The notes under the pieces are model-generated. The model had not been told where the DNA came from. It saw nothing but the letters and a program-made list of their open reading frames with translations, and did not search any database. From NCBI RefSeq assembly GCF_024722015.1, contig NZ_JANQBD010000002.1, forward strand, positions 248,001-312,000: DNA of 64,000 nucleotides, in the 5' to 3' direction. A program made the position numbers and the translations under genes. The DNA comes from Paenibacillus radicis (ex Xue et al. 2023) (GTDB lineage Bacteria > Bacillota > Bacilli > Paenibacillales > NBRC-103111). This document shows positions 36,837 through 45,882 of this stretch, piece after piece (positions within the stretch are counted from its first letter, which is position 1; each line of letters opens with the position of its first letter).

Positions 36837-37473
36837 TTATCCTTCTGCATGACTGTTCATCATTTCACTCAGAGTTTCTACTGCGTTTTGTGAAAAAAAT
36901 ATTTCCATGCTTGATTTTGTAACTGCTGCCATTTCTCCAGCATATTCAAACATTTTTACTTCATATTCTTTGATGGCTTCGTCAAGGTCAGAGTTGTTCA
37001 TCATCGAAAGTCCAAGTTCCGCAGCGTCCAACATAGCAAGGTTAGCGCCTGCACCGGCAAATGGCGACATCAAATGAGCGGCATCCCCAATAAGCGTAAC
37101 CCCGTGCTTGCTTTCCCACTTATGTTGTACAGGCAGCATGTAAATCCTTCTAGGATAGATCTCTCCAGTAGCATTTAATATATATTTCTCCTTTTATATT
37201 TACAAATTCTTCTCCCGATTTATCGGTTACTTTCAGCGCTTGCCCTTCTAAACGAGATATCGCGAAAAATTCATCCAATAAGCCCGCAACTTGAAGGGCT
37301 TTCTGGCCCGAGACCTTATCCAAATCAAGAGTACCTCCTTGTTCACGATATGTCGGGGAGGTTTCGCGCTCATAAATTACAGGATCAAACCCAGCTTGCT
37401 GCAGGATTCTTGCCAGCGTTAATCCGCCCGGTCCTGCTCCAATAATGGCAATCTGTTTTTCTTTGAGGTTCAT
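36837..37473 (-). pseudogene. FAD-dependent monooxygenase (TetX/PHBH-like), internally deleted and frameshifted
   Basis: The N-terminal part from ATG 37473 (AGGAG upstream) has the FAD motif IIGAGPGGLTLARILQQAG and ERETSPTYREQGGTLDL. The C-terminal part in another frame reads GEIYPRRIYMLPVQHKW then GVTLIGDAAHLMSPFAGAGA, the GD FAD-ribityl motif of the same family. Only ~210 residues remain of the usual ~380, and the frame changes near 37160, so the middle substrate-binding domain is lost. Non-functional relic of a tetracycline-destructase/aromatic hydroxylase-like gene. Confidence 0.85.
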
Positions 37474-37482
37474 AGCAGTCAC

Positions 37483-37817
37483 TCCTGTAGTATTATTTAT
37501 ACAATTGAATCAATCTTAATCGTATCCAACAATCGATGAAATCAATCCTAATCGCCTTATGTAAACACTATATAAACGGAGCCATTTGCAATCCTAAACG
37601 AATCCTATAGATATTCTTTCCTTATGAAACCAACCTTCATTCCCTCTTTTGTCAGGAGACTAGAGCATACTACTATAGTGAAAACTTCTTAAATTCGGCA
37701 GAAAAGCAATAAATGAAACAGCAGCAGTCTTGGACGGGGGAAATAAGTCCAAAACTGCTGCTGTTTTTATCGCTATCGCCCCTATATTTTGCTGGGGTTT
37801 TTCTATATTAAGTAGAA
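37483..37817. other. 335-bp intergenic region
   Basis: Upstream region of the broken monooxygenase with one strong hairpin at 37716-37768. No intact gene was found. Confidence 0.5.
37716..37768 (+). terminator. Strong hairpin, terminator-like on the plus strand
   Basis: Arms AAACAGCAGCAGT and ACTGCTGCTGTTT plus inner TTGGAC/GTCCAA, loop GGGGGAAATAA, followed by TTTTT on the plus strand. No plus-strand gene ends here, so it is either the terminator of a lost gene or a bidirectional one for the VOC gene at 37818. Confidence 0.55.
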
Positions 37818-38201
37818 TTAAATCCCTCTATTAATTTCGATCAAATTTCCGGCAGGGTCTCTAAAGTAAGCTACACGGTGCCCCCACTCAGGCGTGTCAT
37901 GTGGTTCCTTAACAAATACAACATCTCTAGTCTTCAATTGATTGTAAGTTGCGTCAACGTCATCCACTCTAAAAATGATAGCAACCTGATCATTGGCACT
38001 GAATTCATTCGGCTTACGCAGGGCTTCAATAGGTTCGCGTACTATCGGAGGCTCTAATGCTATATTGATGTCTCCCGTTTGAAACTCAGCATAAGGAGTC
38101 TCTTCATTTCCATGGAGAACTTTAAGTCCCAGGATGTCTCTGTAAAACAAAAAACATTCCCGAACATTGGGCACAATTAATCGCACATGAGAAATTCTCA
38201 A
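37818..38201 (-). CDS. VOC (glyoxalase) family protein
   Basis: 127 residues from TTG 38201, chosen because GGAGG is seven bases upstream and the length then matches the family; the frame continues upstream into the neighbouring gene without a site. It begins RISHVRLIVPNVRECFLFYR and ends GHRVAYFRDPAGNLIEINRG, the standard two-module VOC pattern with a closing glutamate ligand. Function within the superfamily is unknown. It follows the DinB-like gene by 22 bp, so the two are probably co-transcribed. Confidence 0.85.
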   Translation of the reverse strand: MRISHVRLIVPNVRECFLFYRDILGLKVLHGNEETPYAEFQTGDINIALEPPIVREPIEALRKPNEFSANDQVAIIFRVDDVDATYNQLKTRDVVFVKEPHDTPEWGHRVAYFRDPAGNLIEINRGI

Positions 38202-38223
38202 GTTAATCCCTCCGCTTAACCTA

Positions 38224-38727
38224 TTATTTGTGAATCCAAGCTTGTTCCAGCTCACTCTTCTGACGAAGGTGATGGTGGAAATGCATGCCGACAAGCTCGA
38301 ACCACTCCCGAGCGTTCAGCCAGCCAAAGCCATCATGCTTAGCTTTGTAGTTTGGGTTTATGGTATCTACTTTCCCTTCCCATTCTCTCATTTTAAGCAA
38401 TACTTGATCGAGTCCACGTAGTAGATCTTCTTTACTTTCCGAGTTGCTAGGTGCATTTTGGGGGCCGTCCGGCAGCTTAATTTTTATTGGAGGAAATCCG
38501 CCGATTTTGAACAAATGTTTGCCCGCTTCCGTCAACCCGAGCTTTTGCTCTTCAACCGACGCCGCACAAATATCCACTTGGTCAATGTAGTCAAGAGCAG
38601 CGAGGATCAAATGGTTGTACATTTGGCCAAGTGACCAAACGCCATTCTCGGTTATATGCCTTAGTTGCTCCATAGAATAACTTGGCAAACAACTTTTGTA
38701 AGCTTCAATCAATCTCTGATCACTCAT
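38224..38727 (-). CDS. DinB-like (DUF1569-type) four-helix protein
   Basis: 167 residues. The pattern WSLGQMYNHLILAALDYID near the N-terminus and HFHHHLRQK at the C-terminus supplies the three histidines of the DinB metal-binding bundle; GFGWLNAREWFELVGMH precedes the latter. Relatives include bacillithiol-related transferases and damage-inducible proteins, but no activity can be assigned. AAAGGAG lies seven bases before the ATG. Confidence 0.8.
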   Translation of the reverse strand: MSDQRLIEAYKSCLPSYSMEQLRHITENGVWSLGQMYNHLILAALDYIDQVDICAASVEEQKLGLTEAGKHLFKIGGFPPIKIKLPDGPQNAPSNSESKEDLLRGLDQVLLKMREWEGKVDTINPNYKAKHDGFGWLNAREWFELVGMHFHHHLRQKSELEQAWIHK

Positions 38728-38879
38728 CGAAACACTCCTTTAACGGTAAATCTCCAACGTGGATCAATGACTTTCCTTTTATTCTATCACTTAGCTCAAT
38801 CTATGAGTTCTTATCGATTGCTATTTATCGAACCTCCAATAGATTTTTTCGGTTCGTTCTTCAGGAAATAATCCGTATC

Positions 38880-39617
38880 TTAGTTTTTTTCTTTAAATAA
38901 CAATGCCTTTATAGCAAAGCGAGGTAAAATCAATTGTCTTCTCCATCTGGAAGGTTGATTTATTAATCGAAACAACCATTCCATATTTAATTTTTGCCAA
39001 TTGGCCGGCGCTCTTTTTACTTTTCCAGCAATGATATCAAGACTTCCGCCAACTCCGATAGCAACTCTGGCATTGAGTTTATTTTTATATTTATAAATCA
39101 AGCGTTCCGCTGCTGGAGCTCCAAGGGCAACTACCAATACATCCGGGCTCAAAGCCTGGATTTCTTCTATTATCTGTGCCTCTTCCACCTTGTTAAAGAA
39201 ACCGTGATGCCTACCCAGTACCGATACGTTCGGGTAAGACCTGGTGATAACTTCTGAAGCTTTTATACTAGTAGGTTCATCTGCGCCCAGAAGATAAAAA
39301 GACCATTTGTTTTGATTTGCAGTCTCAAGCATTTTTATAAGAAGGTCGCAACCGGTTACACGCTCGGGAAGTGGATTTCCTTTTAAGCGGTATACCATGA
39401 CGATTCCGATTCCATCAGCGGTAAGGAGACCTGCCTCGTCAATAATCGAACGTAGCTGTTGGTCATGTTGGCAAGACATCGTAATTTCCGGGTTGAGTGT
39501 AACGACATGGAACAGTTCAGATTTTCTCTCAGTTACTACTTTGCTAATGACTTCAATTGTATCCGTCATAGTTATTTTTGGAACCGGTATCCCCATGATT
39601 TTCGAGCAGTTCTCCAT
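38880..39617 (-). CDS. tagA: WecG/TagA-family glycosyltransferase
   Basis: 245 residues from ATG 39617 (GGTGG ten bases upstream). TagA transfers N-acetylmannosamine to undecaprenyl-diphospho-GlcNAc, the first committed step of wall teichoic acid linkage-unit synthesis at the inner membrane face. Family blocks LTADGIGIVMVYRL (containing the catalytic Asp), PERVTGCDLL, FYLLGADE and VALGAPAAERLIYK are intact, and the C-terminal membrane-targeting appendage (LNMEWLFRLINQPSRW RRQ region) is present. It stands alone here with no other teichoic acid genes, so it could equally act in another secondary polymer. Confidence 0.85.
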   Translation of the reverse strand: MENCSKIMGIPVPKITMTDTIEVISKVVTERKSELFHVVTLNPEITMSCQHDQQLRSIIDEAGLLTADGIGIVMVYRLKGNPLPERVTGCDLLIKMLETANQNKWSFYLLGADEPTSIKASEVITRSYPNVSVLGRHHGFFNKVEEAQIIEEIQALSPDVLVVALGAPAAERLIYKYKNKLNARVAIGVGGSLDIIAGKVKRAPANWQKLNMEWLFRLINQPSRWRRQLILPRFAIKALLFKEKN

Positions 39618-39705
39618 TTGAGTACATCCACCTTTAATTAATTTATCCACATTTTAACATAAAGGTTAGTATTAGACTATTATGCTCGCTGTCCTTCGTT
39701 TTTGG

Positions 39706-40440
39706 CTAATTCTCATCATTATGATTATCGGAATCACTGAATAGCTCCTGCAAGACCGACTTTCTGTTTTCAAGAAAACGTCTCGTTATGATGTAATGCA
39801 ACGTGTCCTCATACCGTATTTCCCCTACTGGATGAACATCGAAGTTTATTATCTGTGCATCTGGAAATCCGAGAAGTATCGGAGAATGTGTGGCAATGAT
39901 GAACTGAGCTTCATTTTCTAAATCCTTAATTACCCGCAATAAGGCCAACTGCCTTGCAGGGGATAACGCCGCTTCGGGTTCATCGAGCAAGTAAATCGCC
40001 TTTTTCCCAAAACGATGATTAAAAAGAGAAAGAAATGCTTCACCATGTGATTGCTCATGTAAAGAACGACCACCGTAATACTTCAGACTTTCGGGCATAG
40101 TATCCAAATGTGATGCAAAGTGATAAAACGTCTCAGCTCTTAAGAAAAAGCCATTTGTGATTTTGGGCATCCATGAAAGACGAATGTGTTCACCTAAAAT
40201 TGAATGAGAAGCATCCACATCGTAATTGTTGTTCCTGCCTCCTCCGGCCGTATTAAACCCACTTTGAAAGGCAATTGCCTCTAGGAGAGTTGATTTCCCC
40301 GAACCATTCTCCCCAACAAGAAAGGTGACATTCGTTCGAAAAGAAATCGATGTTAAAGTTTTCACAGCAGGTATGGTAAATGGATATAATTTCGTATCCG
40401 TATGTTCATTTCTCAGAATCTCAAGGCTTCGCAAGTACAT
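39706..40440 (-). CDS. AAA/SMC-like ATPase of unknown role
   Basis: 244 residues. Walker A GENGSGKST at 43-51, an SHGE signature near 131-134 in place of LSGGQ, Walker B AIYLLDEPEAALSP and an ATHSPI switch histidine. This is the compact ABC-like ATPase found in many Firmicutes as a single gene (RecF/SMC-like core without a coiled coil). No nuclease or effector gene lies beside it, so a defence role is not supported. A GGAG site lies ten bases before the ATG. Confidence 0.8.
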   Translation of the reverse strand: MYLRSLEILRNEHTDTKLYPFTIPAVKTLTSISFRTNVTFLVGENGSGKSTLLEAIAFQSGFNTAGGGRNNNYDVDASHSILGEHIRLSWMPKITNGFFLRAETFYHFASHLDTMPESLKYYGGRSLHEQSHGEAFLSLFNHRFGKKAIYLLDEPEAALSPARQLALLRVIKDLENEAQFIIATHSPILLGFPDAQIINFDVHPVGEIRYEDTLHYIITRRFLENRKSVLQELFSDSDNHNDEN

Positions 40441-40593
40441 TAATTTTCAACTCCGATTTCATCAACGTAAATACCTATTGTTATTTTAACATAGCCTTTG
40501 CCCGTTAATGGAGACAATGGGGTTATTTCTTTGGTTGCATTTCAGCCTGTTTTCGCATGTTTGATGATCAACAAAGACCTTTAACGGTCATTA

Positions 40594-40622
40594 TTGAACG
40601 TGTATTTCTATTCGTGTATAGT
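40594..40622 (+). promoter_or_regulatory. Promoter of the tet leader and efflux gene
   Basis: TTGAAC (40594-40599), 17-bp spacer, TATAGT (40617-40622); transcription would begin near 40629, about 24 nt before the leader peptide. Confidence 0.7.
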
Positions 40623-40652
40623 ATTAAGCAATAATAAGTAGGAGGCGTATTT

Positions 40653-40706
40653 ATGAAGTGCACAATGATGACTAGGGCCCAAATTCGGGAAAATAGCGCA
40701 TATTAA
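40653..40706 (+). CDS. Tet(L)-type leader peptide
   Basis: A 17-residue open frame, MKCTMMTRAQIRENSAY, with GGAGG seven bases upstream. It resembles the known Tet(L)/Tet(K) leader (MKC...NRVQLKEGS...) in the MKC start, R-x-Q and K/R-E spacing. In tet(L) genes, drug-affected translation of the leader changes mRNA folding and re-initiation at the efflux gene. The stop falls in the loop of a hairpin at 40687-40730, 49 bases before the efflux start, the expected arrangement. Confidence 0.82.
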   Translation: MKCTMMTRAQIRENSAY

Positions 40707-40730
40707 GCCCTGTAAACTGCGTGATTTCCC
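40687..40730 (+). promoter_or_regulatory. Attenuator hairpin of the tet leader
   Basis: GGGAAA pairs with TTTCCC and GCGCA with TGCGT (one G-U), leaving a loop that contains the leader stop codon. The efflux gene's GGAGGG (40739-40744) starts nine bases after the stem. Consistent with translational attenuation or re-initiation. Confidence 0.6.
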
Positions 40731-40755
40731 TTAAATATGGAGGGTTATCATTTTA

Positions 40756-42072
40756 ATGGAGAAAGATTTTAATGAATTAAATAGTGCTCAAACAGCCGAT
40801 GAAGAAGTTAAAGAATCGATTATTACACATGGTAATTTAAAGAGTGCATTTGCATGGCTTAGTTTTCTTGCTTTTTTCAGCGTACTGAACGAAACGGTCT
40901 TTAATGTATCATTACCGGATATCGCCAATCAGTTTAAGATCCCACCTTCGACGGCTAATTGGGTTAATACAGGTTTCATCATTTTTTTCGCAATCGGGAC
41001 GCTTATATTTAGTAAAATATCCGATACGTATGGTGTTAAAAGGTTGCTTGTGACTGGCCTGTTGATCTACAGCGGAGGATCGTTCTTCGGCTTTCTTGCA
41101 CAATTCTCTTTCCCATCAGTAATAGTCGCTCGGATTATTCAGGGGATCGGAGCATCGGCAGTTCCCGGACTTATTATGGTCATCGTGGCAAAATACATCG
41201 GATCAAAAGATCGAGGTAAAGCATTCGGTTTGATCGGGTCGATGGTCGCTCTAGGCGAGGGCATTGGTCCAGTAATTGGAGGGATAATTGCAGATTATAT
41301 CCATTGGTCCTTCCTATTCTTACTTCCCATGATGACACTTGTGTCTATCCCGTTCTTTCTTAAAGTATTGCCTAATGAGATTACGCCTAAAGGGAAATTG
41401 GATGTTGTAGGGGTAAAATCGCAATTGTCAACTGGAATAATGACATTCACCTTGCCGTCCTTATTTTTGAACCGAAAGTTTATGGCCGGTGTCCTGGCGG
41501 GATGCGTATTATTAGGCACTGTAGCTGGTTTTGTCTCAATGATACCTTACTTGATGCGAGATGTTCATCAACTAACTGCAAGCATGATTGGAGGCGGGAT
41601 TATATTTCCCGGCACCATCAGCGTCGTTCTCTTCGGTATTGTTGGCGGCACCTTGGTCGATAAAAGAGGAATAAATCTTGTATGGTATCTTGGAATAATT
41701 CTAATCGTCACGAGTTTTTTAGTTATAGCGTTATTTTTAGATACAACACCTTGGTTGATGTCTGCTGCACTAATTCTGACTTTTGGCGGTCTTTCATTTG
41801 TTAAAACGGTGATATCAACCACAGTTGCAGAGGCTCTGGAATCCAATGAAGCTGGGGCCGGAATGGGAATGCTCAACTTCGCTTGTTTTATGGCAGAAGG
41901 AGTAGGTATAGCAATGGTTGGAGGTTTGCTCTCCCAACGCTTGCTGGACTTCCCATTACTTCCAACAGTAACCCTTTCCACGGCATTTCTATTTAGTAAT
42001 ATGATACTGCTTCTTATCGTCTTCATCATAATTGGTGGAGTCATATACACTATGGCATACAGAAGAAGTTAG
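40756..42072 (+). CDS. Tet(L)-like MFS antiporter lacking central helices VII-VIII
   Basis: 438 residues, clearly of the Tet(L)/Tet(K) group: FFSVLNETVFNVSLPDIA, the loop 2-3 motif SKISDTYGVKR, motif C ALGEGIGPVIGG, GTVAGFVSMIPYLMRDVHQL and AEGVGIAMVGG (E381, matching Tet(L) Glu397). Tet(L) has 14 helices; here the segment after KGKLDVVG jumps almost directly to LNRKFMAGVL, about 32 residues shorter, removing most of helices VII and VIII. The N-terminus is ~16 residues longer than Tet(L). A 12-helix form probably favours monovalent cation/proton exchange over tetracycline export. Not a frameshift: the reading frame is continuous. Confidence 0.85.
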   Translation: MEKDFNELNSAQTADEEVKESIITHGNLKSAFAWLSFLAFFSVLNETVFNVSLPDIANQFKIPPSTANWVNTGFIIFFAIGTLIFSKISDTYGVKRLLVTGLLIYSGGSFFGFLAQFSFPSVIVARIIQGIGASAVPGLIMVIVAKYIGSKDRGKAFGLIGSMVALGEGIGPVIGGIIADYIHWSFLFLLPMMTLVSIPFFLKVLPNEITPKGKLDVVGVKSQLSTGIMTFTLPSLFLNRKFMAGVLAGCVLLGTVAGFVSMIPYLMRDVHQLTASMIGGGIIFPGTISVVLFGIVGGTLVDKRGINLVWYLGIILIVTSFLVIALFLDTTPWLMSAALILTFGGLSFVKTVISTTVAEALESNEAGAGMGMLNFACFMAEGVGIAMVGGLLSQRLLDFPLLPTVTLSTAFLFSNMILLLIVFIIIGGVIYTMAYRRS

Positions 42073-42098
42073 CGCTGGTTTATCCTTGTTATTGGTAA

Positions 42099-42150
42099 TA
42101 TGCGAAAAAAACAGCCGTGGTACATGTACCGCGGTTGTTTTTTTCGCATA
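42099..42150 (+). terminator. Terminator of the tet-like gene
   Basis: Near-perfect hairpin: TATGCGAAAAAAACAGCCG and GTAC arms with their complements around a central palindrome; the T7 run is inside the descending arm. 26 bp past the stop; symmetric, so it may act in both directions. Confidence 0.8.
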
Positions 42151-42304
42151 TTTTTGTTGAAATGTTGGCTGGTTCCCCACGCTTCGAGTCATCAGATATC
42201 AGCCTGTGAGGGTCAAATGGCTGTCATAAAACTGCCACTTTTGTTATTGAAATCAGTAACTTTTGCAGCTTCTTGAACAAATGATGGCGTCCTTGAAACA
42301 ACTA

Positions 42305-42320
42305 TGTGACAGAATTCACA
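42305..42320. promoter_or_regulatory. FNR-like operator of the qox operon
   Basis: Perfect TGTGA-N6-TCACA palindrome, the consensus of FNR in Bacillus-type bacteria, with another TGTGA half-site at 42327-42331. Its centre is about 70 bp upstream of the inferred start of transcription. Confidence 0.65.
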
Positions 42321-42347
42321 TAAATTTGTGACATCCTTCAAACTCGA

Positions 42348-42376
42348 TTGTTTTATTGGTTATGCGCAACTATGCT
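42348..42376 (+). promoter_or_regulatory. Candidate promoter of qoxABCD
   Basis: TTGTTT (42348-42353), 17-bp spacer, TATGCT (42371-42376). Transcription start near 42383, giving a 5' leader of about 25 nt before the qoxA ATG. Confidence 0.55.
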
Positions 42377-42408
42377 GAAAGTATCGATCCCAGGAAAGGA
42401 GCTCATCA

Positions 42409-43335
42409 ATGAAATTCAAATGGACTTTACTGGCAGTACTTTTTACCATCGTCACAAGTTTAACTGGTTGCGGGAAATTAGCGGTGTTGGATCCTAAAGG
42501 ACCGCAAGCTCAAAGACAAGCTGATGACATTATGCTATCTATCGGGCTAATGTCGGCTATTGTCATTATTGTGTTCATAATTTTAGTATTTATGTTAGTT
42601 AAATACCGTGCGTCCAAACAAGCCGATGATTATGAACCTCCTCATATTGAAGGAAGCAAGGTTGTAGAATCGATTGTTGTAGGAATTCCCATTCTCATCA
42701 TCATTTTCCTTTCGGTGGTCTCTGTTCGGAGTAATTATATCGTTGAGGCGACACCTCAAGGGTATGAAGGTCAGAAACCATTAGTTGTCTACGCCTCATC
42801 ATCTAATTGGAAGTGGCATTTTAGTTATCCCGAAGAAAATATAGAAACCGTAAACTACTTGTATATTCCAACTAATCGCCCTCTTGAATTTAAGCTGTAT
42901 TCTTACGGGCCGATCACCAGCTTCTGGATTCCACAGCTAGGTGGGCAAAAGTATGCGATGGCTGACATGGTTAACACACTGCATTTGGCAGCCGACGTTC
43001 CAGGTGAATACATGGGCCGTAATGCAAACTTCAGTGGTAAAGGCTTCGCTGAAAATACATTTAATGTAAAAGCCATACCTGAAGCCAAGTTTAAGGAATG
43101 GATTGATGAGGTTAAGCAAACTGCCAAACCTCTTACAAAAGCAAAATTCGATGAGCTGTTGAAGCCAGCCCATCTTGGGCAGTTAACGTTCACAGGGACT
43201 CATTTAGACTTTTTGCCGCCGCCAGAACACGGACATCATGGATCAGCTGGTATAGAGACTGATACTAATACGGCTACTGATACTATCACTAATACTGATA
43301 AGGGTTCAGAACATGCACATGAAGGGAGACATTAA
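42409..43335 (+). CDS. qoxA: Quinol oxidase subunit II
   Basis: 308-residue lipoprotein subunit of the terminal aa3-type menaquinol oxidase. Signal peptide with lipobox LTGC at about 18-21, two membrane helices (about 42-65 and 85-105), then the extracellular cupredoxin domain (SSNWKWHFSYPEEN, YSYGPITSFWIPQLGGQKYA). The CuA cysteines of cytochrome c oxidases are absent, which identifies a quinol rather than cytochrome c oxidase. A His/Asp/Thr-rich C-terminal tail with repeated TDT/TNT units is unusual. GGAAAGGAG precedes the ATG; first gene of qoxABCD. Confidence 0.93.
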   Translation: MKFKWTLLAVLFTIVTSLTGCGKLAVLDPKGPQAQRQADDIMLSIGLMSAIVIIVFIILVFMLVKYRASKQADDYEPPHIEGSKVVESIVVGIPILIIIFLSVVSVRSNYIVEATPQGYEGQKPLVVYASSSNWKWHFSYPEENIETVNYLYIPTNRPLEFKLYSYGPITSFWIPQLGGQKYAMADMVNTLHLAADVPGEYMGRNANFSGKGFAENTFNVKAIPEAKFKEWIDEVKQTAKPLTKAKFDELLKPAHLGQLTFTGTHLDFLPPPEHGHHGSAGIETDTNTATDTITNTDKGSEHAHEGRH

Positions 43336-43338
43336 AGC

Positions 43339-45288
43339 ATGGACTTCTTTGAACGATTTGCTGTGCCTCATCCAAGTCCAGCTATTTATGCATCAATGGT
43401 CGCCATTGCACTTACAACCATTGCGATCATCGCTGGCTTAACTTATTTCAAAAAATGGGGTTATCTTTGGAGAGAATGGCTAACAACTGTTGACCATAAA
43501 CGAATTGGTATCATGTATTTGATATCTGCTCTTATTATGCTTTTTCGTGGCGGTGTAGATGCATTAATGATGCGTGCACAAACGGCCGTACCGGATAATG
43601 CATTGTTAGATGCCCAACACTATAACGAAGTTTTCTCGACGCATGGGATTGTTATGATTATCTTTATGGCTATGCCTTTCATCTATGCCTTAATGAATTT
43701 CGTTGTTCCCCTGCAAATTGGAGCACGTGACGTAGCGTTTCCACGCTTGAATGCACTAAGCTTCTGGCTATTCTTCATGGGGGCCATGTTGCTTAACATT
43801 TCATTCGTCATAGGCGGTTCCCCTGATTCAGGCTGGACAGCTTACTTCCCGCTATCAGGCAATGAGTTCAGTGAATCTGTAGGAACAAACTATTATGCGC
43901 TTGCTCTTCAAATATCCGGTATTGGTACTTTAATATCAGGTATCAACTTCATTGTGACTATTCTTAAAATGAGAGCGCCTGGTTTGAAATTAATGAAAAT
44001 GCCAATGTTCACATGGTCTGCCTTAACCGCAAACGTAATCGTTGTATTTGCTTTCCCTGTATTAACTGTTGCGCTAATTATGATGACCATGGATCGATTA
44101 TTCGGAACACACTTCTTTTCAACGACAAATGGCGGTATGGATATGCTATGGGCGAACCTGTTCTGGGTTTGGGGTCATCCTGAGGTTTATATCTTAATTT
44201 TACCTGCATTCGGTGTTTATAGTGAGATTATCTCTACCTTTGCACGCCGTAACCTATATGGTTATAAGTCAATGGTAGCATCAATGGTGATCATCTCTTT
44301 CCTGTCCTTCTTAGTATGGACACATCATTTCTTTACAATGGGTCAAGGAGCACTTACGAATAGTATCTTCTCCATCACAACCATGGCCATTGCTGTTCCA
44401 ACCGGAATTAAAATATTTAACTGGTTGTTTACACTTTGGAAAGGGAAAATCGTATTTACCGTACCCATGCTTTATGCGATAGGCTTCATTCCAATTTTCA
44501 CAATTGGTGGAGTTACCGGGGTCATGCTCGCTATGTCAGCGGCTGATTATCAGTACCATAATACGATGTTTCTCGTAGCTCATTTCCATTACACTATTAT
44601 CCCTGGAGTTGTATTCGCCATGATAGCAGGACTCACCTATTGGTGGCCCAAAATGTTCGGCTTCATGCTTAATGAACGAATCGGCAAATGGGCATTCTGG
44701 TTTATTGCAATCAGCTTTAATGTCACCTTCTTCCCTATGTTCTTTACGGGGTTAGACGGTCAAGCTCGTCGTATGTACACCTATTCCGAATCAACTGGAT
44801 TTGGGCCGCTCAATATGCTTTCATTTGTCGGAGCGATTGGTCTGGCCATAGGCTTTGGATTAATAGTATACAACATCTACTACAGCATTCGTTACGCTTC
44901 AAGAGATATTGGTTCAGATCCATGGGATGCGCGGTCTCTTGAATGGGCTACTCATAGTCCTGTTCCATCTTATAACTTTGCAATTACTCCCAAAACTCAA
45001 TCCATTGAAGCATTTTGGGATTTCAAGAAAAAAGGTCACGATTTATTTCCAGGCGAATATACCAAAATTCATATGCCTAATAACACCGGCGCTCCATTTA
45101 TCATGAGCTGCATCTTCTTCGTATGGGGATTTTCATTTGTATTCGGTATTTGGATTGCTGTCATTCTCTCTACGGTTGCTATTTTTGCATGTCTGACTTA
45201 TCGATCGTTTCAGAAGGATCACGGCCATTATATTTCCGTAAAAGAAATTGAAGAAACAGAAAACAAACTGCGAGGTGCTAGTCTATGA
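43339..45288 (+). CDS. qoxB: Quinol oxidase subunit I
   Basis: 649-residue catalytic subunit of the haem-copper oxidase, reducing O2 to water and pumping protons. Low-spin haem ligands H102 and H417, high-spin haem H415, CuB ligands H280, H329 and H330, and the cross-linked Y284 in GHPEVY are all present. The loop GFxxVWxHPE-type proton channel segment is intact. It starts three bases after the qoxA stop (GGGAG upstream) and its stop overlaps the qoxC start by four bases (ATGA). Confidence 0.96.
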   Translation: MDFFERFAVPHPSPAIYASMVAIALTTIAIIAGLTYFKKWGYLWREWLTTVDHKRIGIMYLISALIMLFRGGVDALMMRAQTAVPDNALLDAQHYNEVFSTHGIVMIIFMAMPFIYALMNFVVPLQIGARDVAFPRLNALSFWLFFMGAMLLNISFVIGGSPDSGWTAYFPLSGNEFSESVGTNYYALALQISGIGTLISGINFIVTILKMRAPGLKLMKMPMFTWSALTANVIVVFAFPVLTVALIMMTMDRLFGTHFFSTTNGGMDMLWANLFWVWGHPEVYILILPAFGVYSEIISTFARRNLYGYKSMVASMVIISFLSFLVWTHHFFTMGQGALTNSIFSITTMAIAVPTGIKIFNWLFTLWKGKIVFTVPMLYAIGFIPIFTIGGVTGVMLAMSAADYQYHNTMFLVAHFHYTIIPGVVFAMIAGLTYWWPKMFGFMLNERIGKWAFWFIAISFNVTFFPMFFTGLDGQARRMYTYSESTGFGPLNMLSFVGAIGLAIGFGLIVYNIYYSIRYASRDIGSDPWDARSLEWATHSPVPSYNFAITPKTQSIEAFWDFKKKGHDLFPGEYTKIHMPNNTGAPFIMSCIFFVWGFSFVFGIWIAVILSTVAIFACLTYRSFQKDHGHYISVKEIEETENKLRGASL

Positions 45289-45881
45289 AAATCGATCACT
45301 CGCTGCCGCTTGAATACAGCACAGAACAAAATCAAATCAATATTTTAGGATTCTGGATTTTTCTCGGAGCCGAGATTATGTTGTTTGGCACGCTTTTCTC
45401 TTCCTATTTCACATTAGCTGATCGTACAGCACTCGGTCCTACAGGGAAAGAGATGTTCGAAATCACACCCGTACTTATAGAAACCATTCTGCTATTAACA
45501 AGTAGTTTTATCATTGGTCTTGGCATTCATGCAATGCGGCTTGGCAATAAGAAGGCCATGATGATATTTTTCGGGATCACCCTCCTTCTTGGAGCAGGTT
45601 TCTTGGGTGTAGAAATATATGAATTCACTCACTATGTTCACATTGGAGCAGGGCTTCAAACTAGTGCATTTACAGCCATCCTGTTAACCACATTGGGAAC
45701 ACACGGAGCACACGTTACATTTGGTCTTTTCTGGGGATTATTTATTATTTTACAAGTAAAGAGAGACGGTCTGACGCCTGAAACAGCTAATAAGTCCTTC
45801 ATCTTCTCTCTTTACTGGCATTTCCTGGACGTAGTCTGGATATTCATATTCAGCTTTGTCTACTTGAAAGGAATGATGTAG
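45285..45881 (+). CDS. qoxC: Quinol oxidase subunit III
   Basis: 198 residues, five predicted helices as usual for QoxC/CyoC. Blocks [33 protein letters not shown] and [18 protein letters not shown] match the family. Supports assembly and proton flow of the oxidase; carries no redox centre. Translationally coupled to qoxB by an ATGA overlap and two bases before qoxD. Confidence 0.94.
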   Translation: MKIDHSLPLEYSTEQNQINILGFWIFLGAEIMLFGTLFSSYFTLADRTALGPTGKEMFEITPVLIETILLLTSSFIIGLGIHAMRLGNKKAMMIFFGITLLLGAGFLGVEIYEFTHYVHIGAGLQTSAFTAILLTTLGTHGAHVTFGLFWGLFIILQVKRDGLTPETANKSFIFSLYWHFLDVVWIFIFSFVYLKGMM

Positions 45882-45882
45882 C

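Larger units (their letters stand above)
42073..42408. other. 336-bp intergenic region between the tet-like gene and qoxA
   Basis: Holds the tet-like terminator (42099-42150), the FNR-like palindrome (42305-42320) and the qox promoter (42348-42376). Bases 42151-42300 show nothing recognisable. Confidence 0.6.

Noticed and set aside
39706..40440. Anti-phage defence system around the AAA ATPase
   Set aside because: No nuclease, protease or toxin-like partner is adjacent; neighbours are a glycosyltransferase and a transporter.
42305..42320. CRP/cAMP site
   Set aside because: The palindrome fits CRP as well, but a Firmicute of this type is not expected to use cAMP-CRP; FNR is the more likely reader.
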